Both the position numbers and the translations under genes were made by a program. The notes beneath the pieces were generated by a model. It was not told the origin of the DNA. It saw only the letters and a list, made by a program, of their open reading frames with translations, and made no database searches. This document shows positions 1-5,378 of a DNA stretch of 8,535 nucleotides, piece after piece. The stretch is from the NCBI GenBank assembly GCA_001564205.1, contig LKMY01000057.1:1-8535 (forward strand), read 5' to 3'. The DNA comes from Nanohaloarchaea archaeon PL-Br10_U2g5 (GTDB taxonomy: Archaea > Halobacteriota > Halobacteria > Halobacteriales > Haloferacaceae). The first letter of the stretch is position 1. The number at the start of each line of letters is the position of its first letter.

Positions 1-195
1 GCGGTCATCGGGATATCGATGGTCGCAAACCTCATTATCGCCGGGTTCTTCGGTGCGATCACGCCGCTAATTCTCGACAGACTCGGGTTCGACCCCGCCA
101 CGTCGGCGACCATCTTCATCACGACTGCGACGGACGTACTCGGGTTCTTCGTCTTCCTCGGGCTGGCGCGGGCAGTCCTGTTGCCGCTGCTGTAG
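1..195 (+). CDS. MgtE-family magnesium transporter, C-terminal end (partial)
   Basis: Only the last 64 codons and the TAG stop are in the window, and the frame is open from base 1. The fragment is almost entirely hydrophobic. It holds one long membrane segment (fragment residues about 3-25), a short polar loop with LDRLGFDPATSA, and a second segment (about 37-62). The loop followed by ITTATDVLGF matches the end of the MgtE transmembrane domain, where an acidic residue in the 'TTxTDxxG' stretch lines the Mg2+ pore; here it is fragment Asp45. MgtE proteins are dimeric inner-membrane Mg2+ channels, usually gated by cytosolic N and CBS domains, which are not visible here. Haloarchaea also carry MgtE-domain proteins lacking the regulatory part, and the fragment cannot distinguish these. 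The gene converges on the MutS-like gene with about 29 bases between stop codons. Confidence 0.8.
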   Translation, partial: AVIGISMVANLIIAGFFGAITPLILDRLGFDPATSATIFITTATDVLGFFVFLGLARAVLLPLL

Positions 196-224
196 GGCGC
201 GTCTGCCCGTTTGGACATGTTTCC

Positions 225-2234
225 TCAAAACTTCTTCAGTAGCTCCCCGTAGAACTTGGTGTCGCGGCTGTCAGCGAGCTTCTCGACGATTAGCTCCGGC
301 GTCGACCGCGCGAGGTGTCCCTTGCGGGGCGAGCGGTTCACCCTGAGTTCGCCGTCGACGAGCCCGGCCGCCTCGATTCCGTCGACGGCGATATCGAAGT
401 CGGCGGCGGCGCGGATCTCTCGGGCCAAATGCGAGACGAACACCGCAGTGGCGTCCTGTCCGTCGAGCGCCTCCAGAATCCCCGCGATGATCTTCGCGGA
501 GGCACCGGGCTCCGTGATCGATTCCAGCTCGTCGACTAAGACGAGCCGGCCGTCCGCGCCCTCGACGAGATCACCGAAGTCTCTGAGGGTCGCCTCGAAG
601 GCCCCCGCATCGAGAGTCCCCTGCGATTTGGCGTAGTAGTGGATCTCCTCGAAGCGCTCGACCGTCGCCGACTCGGCCGGGACGGGCATCCCCATCTGCG
701 CGAGCACGACGACCAAGGCGACCAGATCGAGCGTGGAGGTCTTTCCACCGGAGTTGACGCCGGAGAGCAGCGTCGCGCCCGAGACGGCGTAATCGATCGG
801 TTCGACCGCGTCGAAGTCGACGTCAAGCAGCGGAGAGCGACCGCCCTCGATGCGGAAGCCACCTTTCTCGGAAGCGACCGGGTCGCCGCCGTCCGGACCG
901 ACCACCTCGGGCATCACGCAGTCGAAATCGCGAGCGAACCGAGCGATCGCCAGCTCCACGTCGAGTTCGAGGGCGTCCCGAACCAGCGCTTCGACGGGGT
1001 CTCGCAGTTCGCCGAGATCGTTTGCGAGCGCTGATTTAAGCCGTGCTGCTCGCCGATCTCGCCCGACAGCCAACTCGGTGCGGAGCCGCGAGACGGCCGT
1101 CTCGTCGTGGTCGACCGGAAACGAGGGGTCGTCGCCGAAGACGCGGTCGGCGAGCTCCGCCTCCTCGGGCTCCAGGCGGAGCGCGTCGGCGAGGTGCTCG
1201 CGGGCGCTCGCCATCGCCTCGTCGTACTCGTCGGCCAGCTCGCGGTCTAGAAGCGAGTCGACGCGGGCACCCTGCTCGACCAACGAGAGGAAGTCGGTCC
1301 CCTCGATGGTGACGTCGCGCTCGCGGATCGCCTCCCTGAGCCGGTCGTCGGCGACTGATTCGGCGGTCGACACCGCGGCGTCGAGGTCGTCGACGGCGGC
1401 GGTGAGGCGGGCCAGTTCGTCGTCGCCGACGATGGTTCCGTCGTCGTCGAGCCGCGAGAGCGCGCCGCGGAGTTTCTCGAGGTCCGCGGGCGCGTCCGCC
1501 GCGATGTCCGCGGCCTCGTGGACCGCCGCGGCCGCCTCCAACCGCTCACGGTTCGCGGCGAAGAAGGCGAGCAAGCGCTCTGGCACCGTCTCCGCGGGCG
1601 TCTTCAACGCGTCGGGCCGGACGTGGACGTCGCCCTCGACGTCGAGGCCGGCGAACGTCTCGTCGAGAACGATCACGGTCGCGTACGACCGCGCGAGCTC
1701 CGAGATATCGCGGGTGTCCTCGACAGTTTCGACCGAGAGCTCCGGGACCGCGGACTCCGCGCGGGTAAGCGTCTCCGCGTCGCTACTGGCGAGACAGCGG
1801 TCGCGTACCCGGACCGTCGGCGGATCGGCGAGCGCTTCGACGCCCCCAAGCGCCTCCCGAACGGCTGGGTCGGGCTCGCGCTCGACTGCGCTCTCGACGA
1901 ACGACTGCGCCTCGTCGATCCGCGAGGCGGAGGCGCTCGGATAAAACGTCTCCAGTCGCTTGGCGGCGTAGTCGGTGACGGTCCGCTCGCGCAACAGGTC
2001 GATCGCGTCGCGGTACACCTCGCGGGAGCGGTCGGTCGCCAACACCCGCCCCTCGTCGTCGTGTCGGCGACGGATCGCGCCGCGAGCGATCCGGGCCGCG
2101 CGTGCCTCGTTGACACCGGGAGCGCGGGCGATCGCGGCGACGTCACCGGATTCGACGGTCGCGATCGGATCGTCGAGCTCGCGCAACGCCGCGGCCGTCT
2201 TCGCCCCGACGCCGGGGATCACCTCCAACTCCAT
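225..2234 (-). CDS. MutS2/MutS5-like DNA-repair ATPase with N-terminal helix-hairpin-helix
   Basis: This 669-residue protein combines an N-terminal helix-hairpin-helix region with a C-terminal MutS-type ABC ATPase. Residues 1-55 contain two HhH-like turns (IPGVGAKTAAAL at 6-17 and APGVNEARAARIA at 38-50), which typically bind DNA non-specifically. Residues 60-440 are helical, acidic and poorly conserved to my eye, and correspond to the core/lever/clamp part of MutS. The ATPase shows Walker A GVNSGGKTS (492-500), Walker B LVLVDEL (564-570) followed by ESITEPGAS (compare DELGxGTDP), and the switch histidine in FVSH (His602). There is no MutS1 mismatch-recognition domain and no C-terminal Smr nuclease domain, so it belongs with the MutS2/MutS5-type group found in haloarchaea. 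Roles known for the group are recombination control or repair rather than classical mismatch recognition; which applies here is inference. ATG at 2234 is supported by a TATA-like box 28 bases upstream. The gene is divergent from larE. Confidence 0.88.
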   Translation of the reverse strand: MELEVIPGVGAKTAAALRELDDPIATVESGDVAAIARAPGVNEARAARIARGAIRRRHDDEGRVLATDRSREVYRDAIDLLRERTVTDYAAKRLETFYPSASASRIDEAQSFVESAVEREPDPAVREALGGVEALADPPTVRVRDRCLASSDAETLTRAESAVPELSVETVEDTRDISELARSYATVIVLDETFAGLDVEGDVHVRPDALKTPAETVPERLLAFFAANRERLEAAAAVHEAADIAADAPADLEKLRGALSRLDDDGTIVGDDELARLTAAVDDLDAAVSTAESVADDRLREAIRERDVTIEGTDFLSLVEQGARVDSLLDRELADEYDEAMASAREHLADALRLEPEEAELADRVFGDDPSFPVDHDETAVSRLRTELAVGRDRRAARLKSALANDLGELRDPVEALVRDALELDVELAIARFARDFDCVMPEVVGPDGGDPVASEKGGFRIEGGRSPLLDVDFDAVEPIDYAVSGATLLSGVNSGGKTSTLDLVALVVVLAQMGMPVPAESATVERFEEIHYYAKSQGTLDAGAFEATLRDFGDLVEGADGRLVLVDELESITEPGASAKIIAGILEALDGQDATAVFVSHLAREIRAAADFDIAVDGIEAAGLVDGELRVNRSPRKGHLARSTPELIVEKLADSRDTKFYGELLKKF

Positions 2235-2259
2235 CTATTCGGGGATATCGCGGCAACGC

Positions 2260-2266
2260 GTTAAAG
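2260..2266 (-). promoter_or_regulatory. TATA-like box for the MutS-like gene
   Basis: Read on the minus strand this is CTTTAAC, centred about 28-30 bases before the ATG at 2234. That spacing gives a leaderless or very short leader, as is usual in haloarchaea. It shares the 98-base divergent region with the larE promoter. Confidence 0.5.
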
Positions 2267-2304
2267 CGTGCGGGTGAAGCGCCGACGCCCCACGGCCGAC
2301 GCGC

Positions 2305-2309
2305 TTTTT
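2305..2309 (+). promoter_or_regulatory. TATA-like T-tract for larE
   Basis: A run of five T in GC-rich surroundings (GCGCTTTTTCCC), centred 26 bases before the ATG at 2333. This matches the position of haloarchaeal TATA boxes on leaderless genes. No Shine-Dalgarno sequence precedes the ATG. Confidence 0.5.
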
Positions 2310-2332
2310 CCCGCCGACCGCGAACCGCGTCC

Positions 2333-3286
2333 ATGGGCCAAGACACGCTCGCCGTCGAGAACGGAGCGCTCTCACCGGAGACGGCGGCGAAAGCGCGGGC
2401 CGCCCGCGACGCGATCGACCGGTGTGACGGAGTGCTCGTCGCCTTTTCCGGCGGGGTCGACTCCTCGGTGGTCGCGGCGCTCGCGTACGACGCAGTCGGC
2501 GACGACGCGGTCGCCTGTACCGCCCGGAGCGAGACGCTGCCTGCCGCGGAGCTCGACGAGGCGAAGCGGGTCGCCGACGAGATCGGGATCCGCCACGAGA
2601 CGGTGACGTTCTCGGAGCTCGACGACCCGAACTTCGTCGCCAACGACGGCGACAGGTGTTATCACTGCCGGACGATGCGGCTCGGCCAGATGTACGAGGC
2701 GGCCCGCGATCTCGGGATCGACACCGTCTGTGACGGGACGAACGCCGACGACCCGGGGGAGGGGCACCGACCGGGGCTGCGCGCAGTCGAAGAGCTCGAG
2801 GTGGTCTCGCCGCTGTTAGACGCCGAGATATCGAAAGTCGAGGTGCGGGCGATCGCCGAGGCGTACGGGCTGTCGGTCGCCGACAAGCCGTCGATGGCGT
2901 GTCTCTCCTCGCGTATCCCCACCGGGCTCGAAGTGACCGAAGCGCGGCTTTCTCGCGTGGAGAAGGCCGAACGGCTGCTTCGAGAGTGGGGGTTCGAGGG
3001 GTTCCGCGTCCGCGACCACGACGGGCTCGCACGCGTCGAGATCGCGCCCGAGGAACTGGAGCGCGCGCTGGATCCGGCGTTCGCCGACGCCGTCCACGAG
3101 CATCTCACCGACCTCGGCTTCGACTACGTTACCCTCGATATGGCCGGCTATCGGACCGGGAGCGTGAGTCCAGGTGGCGAGGAGACGACAGAGAAAGAGA
3201 CGCCGGATGGAGAACAGCCGTCGGATAGAGAACACCCGTCGGATAGAGATTCGACGGTCGACCTCGGTCGACAGTACCCCCGCTGA
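2333..3286 (+). CDS. larE: LarE-type ATP-dependent sulfur transferase (PP-loop)
   Basis: LarE adenylates the carboxylates of the nicotinate-derived cofactor precursor made by LarB and transfers sulfur to them, a step toward the nickel-pincer nucleotide of lactate racemase-type enzymes. The 317-residue product has the pyrophosphatase loop SGGVDSS at 39-45, then RCYHCR (Cys109, Cys112), CDGTNADD (133-140) and the family motif PSMACLSSRIPTG (186-198) with Cys190, the position of the sacrificial cysteine in Lactobacillus LarE. Cys109, Cys112 and Cys190 together fit the LarE class in which three cysteines hold a [4Fe-4S] cluster and sulfur is not taken from the protein itself; that assignment is inference. 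The usual family end lies near GYRTGS (272-277). About 40 further residues form an acidic low-complexity tail with a hexapeptide repeat. No larB, larC or racemase is in the window, so the substrate in this organism is uncertain. ATG at 2333 fits the TATA spacing. Confidence 0.88.
   Translation: MGQDTLAVENGALSPETAAKARAARDAIDRCDGVLVAFSGGVDSSVVAALAYDAVGDDAVACTARSETLPAAELDEAKRVADEIGIRHETVTFSELDDPNFVANDGDRCYHCRTMRLGQMYEAARDLGIDTVCDGTNADDPGEGHRPGLRAVEELEVVSPLLDAEISKVEVRAIAEAYGLSVADKPSMACLSSRIPTGLEVTEARLSRVEKAERLLREWGFEGFRVRDHDGLARVEIAPEELERALDPAFADAVHEHLTDLGFDYVTLDMAGYRTGSVSPGGEETTEKETPDGEQPSDREHPSDRDSTVDLGRQYPR
3201..3254 (+). repeat. 18-bp tandem repeat, three copies, inside the larE tail
   Basis: Three adjacent 18-base units (3201-3218, 3219-3236, 3237-3254) share the core CCGGATRGAGA or CGTCGGATAGAGA. 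The second and third copies are identical over their first 13 bases. The period is a multiple of three, so the tract encodes a six-residue repeat, PDGEQ-type then PSDREH and PSDRDS, without breaking the frame. Such tracts commonly vary in copy number by slippage. Confidence 0.75.
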
Positions 3287-3350
3287 ACGCGGCCGCTGAC
3301 GCGAGATGAAGCGTGAGTCGTTATCAGCCGAGAGAACTCCGCACGAACGC

Positions 3351-3357
3351 TTATAAA
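3351..3357 (+). promoter_or_regulatory. TATA box for the small membrane protein
   Basis: TTATAAA is the clearest archaeal TATA box in the window. It is centred 26 bases before the ATG at 3380, which indicates a leaderless transcript. It lies in the 93-base gap after larE, so the small gene probably has its own promoter rather than depending on larE transcription. Confidence 0.7.
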
Positions 3358-3379
3358 CCGTGTTGTAAAATCGACAGCT

Positions 3380-3583
3380 ATGAGCGAGGCACAGACGCTT
3401 GCGGTGATCGCGGGCGGCGTCGGCGGCACCGTCGGGGCGTTCGTCGGGGTCTCCATCGGCGGCGGCGTCTTCAGCGTGACGCTGACGACGCTCGTCGTCG
3501 CTGTGCTCGTCGGGGGCGCGGTCATCGCGAGCGCCGTCATCGCCGGCGACGTCGACTTTCTGGCGAACGCGGACGGCGAGTGA
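3380..3583 (+). CDS. small glycine-rich two-helix membrane protein, function unknown
   Basis: This 67-residue protein is not a family I can name. It starts with a short polar stretch (MSEAQT), followed by a glycine/alanine-rich hydrophobic segment (about 7-29, with GGVGGTVGAFVG and GGG) and a second hydrophobic helix (about 33-55, TLTTLVVAVLVGGAVIASAVIAG). It ends in an acidic tail (DVDFLANADGE). This pattern fits a hairpin inserted in the membrane with both ends on the same side. Glycine-spaced helices suggest tight helix packing or oligomers, but that is inference. A strong TATA box at leaderless spacing supports the start and argues that the gene is real despite its size. It converges on mdh with 64 bases between the stop codons. 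Confidence 0.7.
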   Translation: MSEAQTLAVIAGGVGGTVGAFVGVSIGGGVFSVTLTTLVVAVLVGGAVIASAVIAGDVDFLANADGE

Positions 3584-3647
3584 GGGCTCTGACGAACACG
3601 AACGAAACGCACGCTACTCGCTCGTGATTCGGCTCGAACTGTTCCAG

Positions 3648-4562
3648 TCAGGCGATTTTCTCGTACTGTTCGGAGAGCTTCACGGCGGCCTCGTCGAGCA
3701 GCTCCGACTCGTGCTCGTCGAGCTCCCACTCGACTACCTCTTCGACCCCGTTCGAGCCGAGTTTCGCGGGGACACCGAGGGCGGTGTCCTCGTGGCCGAA
3801 CTCGCCGTCGAGCACGAGCGAGCAGGGGAGCACCTCGCCGGTGTCGTTCACGATTGCTTCGACCGTGTGTGCGACGCCCGTCGCGGGACCCCACTGCGTC
3901 GCGCCTTTCCGGCTGATCACGTCCATCGCCGACTCCTGGAGATCACCGAGGATCTCCTCGCGCTCGTCGGCGTCGAAGGTCGGGTCGCGGCCGTTCACAC
4001 GGACCTTCGAGAAAGCGGGTGCCTGCGCGTCGCCGTGCTCACCGAGGATCGTCGCCTCGACGTTCTTTACGGGCGCGTCGAAGCGCTCCGAGAGGACGTA
4101 CCGGAAGCGCGCGGAGTCGAGTCGGCCGCCGAAACCGACCACCTTGTGGCGGTCGCGGTCGCCCGCCTCGTACAGGTGACGGTTGAGCAGGTCCACCGGG
4201 TTCGAGGTGGTGACGGTGACGAAATCGTCGTTGTGCTCGGCGAGCGACGCGCCGATGTCTTCCATGATCGGCGCGTTGTCGCCGGCGAGATCGATCCGCG
4301 TCTGGCCTTCCTTGCGCGGGATCCCGGCTGTAATGACGACGACGTCCGAGCCGGCGGTGTCCGCGTATTCACCCTGCCGGACGGTCGTGTTCGATTCGTA
4401 GGCGACGCCGTGGTTCGTGTCGGCCGCCTGCCCGATCGTCGTCTCGCGCTGGTCCGGAATATCGACGAAGACGAGTTCGTCGACCACGTCGCGCAACGCG
4501 AGGTTGTAGCCGGCCGCGGCCCCGACGGTCCCCGCCGCACCGATGACGCTCACTTTTGTCAT
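3648..4562 (-). CDS. mdh: malate dehydrogenase (LDH-like, NAD-dependent, haloarchaeal type)
   Basis: The enzyme interconverts malate and oxaloacetate with NAD+/NADH in the TCA cycle, in the cytoplasm. The start chosen gives 304 residues, the length of the Haloarcula marismortui enzyme. The Rossmann glycines are Gly8, Gly11 and Gly14 (GAAGTVG). An acidic residue ends strand 2 (Asp34 in VFVDIPD), consistent with NAD preference. The substrate-loop arginine that selects malate over lactate is Arg83 (IPRKEGQTR), with Arg89 and Arg152 as further substrate contacts. The catalytic pair is Asp149 (GRLDSARFR) and His176 (GEHGD). The frame stays open for 44 codons upstream, but that stretch is arginine-rich and repetitive and lacks family similarity, so the ATG at 4562 is preferred. 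The gene is divergent from the zinc-finger gene, with a TATA-like box about 30 bases upstream. Confidence 0.96.
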   Translation of the reverse strand: MTKVSVIGAAGTVGAAAGYNLALRDVVDELVFVDIPDQRETTIGQAADTNHGVAYESNTTVRQGEYADTAGSDVVVITAGIPRKEGQTRIDLAGDNAPIMEDIGASLAEHNDDFVTVTTSNPVDLLNRHLYEAGDRDRHKVVGFGGRLDSARFRYVLSERFDAPVKNVEATILGEHGDAQAPAFSKVRVNGRDPTFDADEREEILGDLQESAMDVISRKGATQWGPATGVAHTVEAIVNDTGEVLPCSLVLDGEFGHEDTALGVPAKLGSNGVEEVVEWELDEHESELLDEAAVKLSEQYEKIA

Positions 4563-4589
4563 ACGGTATAGAATCGCGTCCGGGCAGCG

Positions 4590-4597
4590 AGTAAACG
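4590..4597 (-). promoter_or_regulatory. TATA-like box for mdh
   Basis: On the minus strand this reads CGTTTACT within CGAAACGTTTACTCG, about 28-32 bases before the mdh ATG. It would give a leader of only a few bases. The 21-base-period direct repeat lies just upstream of it. Confidence 0.5.
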
Positions 4598-4615
4598 TTT
4601 CGAAACGGGAGGCAG

Positions 4616-4652
4616 GTCCGTGACAGATCCGTCCGAGTCCGTGACAGATCCG
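4616..4652. repeat. 16-bp perfect direct repeat with 21-bp period
   Basis: GTCCGTGACAGATCCG occurs at 4616-4631 and again at 4637-4652, with five bases between the copies. A 21-base period is two helical turns, so both copies face the same side of the DNA. The pair sits in the non-coding gap between mdh (minus) and the zinc-finger gene (plus), roughly 20-60 bases upstream of the mdh TATA box and 30-70 bases upstream of the other. It may be a tandem regulator site; no binding protein is known to me. Confidence 0.7.
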
Positions 4653-4682
4653 ACGGCGTCGAGGGCGAACGCCGCATCGCGA

Positions 4683-4692
4683 AACCTCTAAC
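4683..4692 (+). promoter_or_regulatory. TATA-like box for the zinc-finger/wHTH gene
   Basis: AACCTCTAAC, in GCGAAACCTCTAACATC, is the only AT-richer patch before this gene. Its centre is about 30 bases before the GTG at 4718, giving a leader of a few bases. It is only about 10 bases before the alternative GTG at 4697, which would then lie upstream of the transcription start. This decides the start codon. Confidence 0.42.
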
Positions 4693-4717
4693 ATCCGTGC
4701 CGACCCATGGACGCGTA

Positions 4718-5311
4718 GTGCCGACCTTCCGCTACCCGTGTCCCGGCTGCCGGACGACCAACAGCCTTCACGACGCCGACTGCGACTTCGAGGGCGTGAG
4801 CTGGCCGACCATCGAGAAGGCGTACACGGACCTGTTGACGGTGCTCACCGCCGAGCCCGACGGGTTAGCGGAGTCCACGCTCCGCGAAGCGGTCCACGGT
4901 GAGTGGACCGGGCTTCACAAGGCCGCACTGAGCGCGCTCGAGCGCGAACAGCGCGTCATCGAGGACGCCGACCGTCTTCGACTCCTCACCGCGGCGGAGT
5001 TCAAAGAGCTCGTTTCCGAGCCGACTCGCGACCCCATGCGAACCGTCTACGAGCGCGGTTCCGTTCCCGGCTGCCACGACAACGCCGTCTTCGCGATGGT
5101 CGCGTGGTACGAGATGGTCGGGCTCTCGTGGCCCGAGACCAGAGAGAACGTCGTCGAGTGGCTCCGCGACTCCGGCGCGTGGGACCGCGGGGGTTTCGAG
5201 GAGTCCTCGCCCGAGGAACTCGTCGACTCGAAACGCCACGTCTACGACGAGGGATACGGCTGGAAAGAGAAGGGGCAGGCCGCAAAGCGGGTTATCGAGC
5301 GACATGTTTGA
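4718..5311 (+). CDS. CCHC zinc-finger / winged-helix-like protein of unknown function with primase-C-terminus-like domain
   Basis: The product is 197 residues from GTG 4718; the in-frame GTG at 4697 would add seven. The family is not one I can name. Three parts are visible. Residues 8-22 are a compact zinc-finger-like motif C-P-G-C-x6-H-x3-C (Cys8, Cys11, His18, Cys22). Residues about 30-92 look like a winged helix: helices [24 protein letters not shown] and [13 protein letters not shown], then a short strand pair around [13 protein letters not shown]. Residues about 115-193 ([49 protein letters not shown]) follow the pattern 'HN-x-hydrophobic, GLS-xE, Y-x-GYGW', which recalls the helical C-terminal domain found after archaeal and plasmid primases (PriCT-like). 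No catalytic primase residues are present, so a DNA-binding or replication-accessory role is inference. It lies 67 bases upstream of the MFS transporter. Confidence 0.75.
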   Translation: MPTFRYPCPGCRTTNSLHDADCDFEGVSWPTIEKAYTDLLTVLTAEPDGLAESTLREAVHGEWTGLHKAALSALEREQRVIEDADRLRLLTAAEFKELVSEPTRDPMRTVYERGSVPGCHDNAVFAMVAWYEMVGLSWPETRENVVEWLRDSGAWDRGGFEESSPEELVDSKRHVYDEGYGWKEKGQAAKRVIERHV

Positions 5312-5315
5312 TCAC

Positions 5316-5347
5316 GGTCAGCGGGTGGTTCACTACTCCCGCCGACC
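5316..5347 (+). promoter_or_regulatory. imperfect hairpin between the zinc-finger gene and MFS promoter
   Basis: GGTCAGCGGG (5316-5325) pairs with CCCGCCGACC (5338-5347) as a 10-base stem with one A-C mismatch and a 12-base loop. It begins five bases after the upstream stop codon and ends three bases before the TATA-like box of the transporter. It could aid transcription ending, though it lacks a real T-run, or serve as an inverted-repeat operator for the transporter. Confidence 0.5.
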
Positions 5348-5349
5348 CG

Positions 5350-5355
5350 TTTAAC
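5350..5355 (+). promoter_or_regulatory. TATA-like box for the MFS transporter
   Basis: TTTAAC, in CCGTTTAACCC, is centred about 27 bases before the GTG at 5379. This spacing supports a leaderless transcript starting at that GTG, and so the longer N-terminus over the in-frame GTG at 5430. Confidence 0.55.
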
Positions 5356-5378
5356 CCTCCGCGTATCGTTTCACCACC

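Noticed and set aside
196..224. Bidirectional terminator between the convergent mgtE and MutS-like genes
   Set aside because: The gap is short, with only small T or A runs and no convincing stem in either direction.
850..1944. 364-residue plus-strand open frame inside the MutS-like gene
   Set aside because: It is an antisense frame made of serine/arginine/alanine-rich low-complexity sequence, as expected opposite a GC-rich gene. The minus-strand frame carries clear Walker motifs.
3624..4571. 315-residue plus-strand open frame opposite mdh
   Set aside because: The antisense frame has no recognisable domain, while the minus strand encodes an unmistakable malate dehydrogenase with all catalytic residues.
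4563..4694. 44-codon upstream extension of mdh
   Set aside because: It would run through the TATA-like box and the direct repeat, encodes arginine-rich repetitive sequence, and exceeds the usual 304-residue length. The 21-base repeat keeps the frame open by chance.
4697..4717. Alternative GTG start seven codons upstream for the zinc-finger gene
   Set aside because: It lies only about 10 bases after the TATA-like box, so it would probably not be in the transcript. GTG 4718 gives the [11 protein letters not shown] start right before the finger motif.
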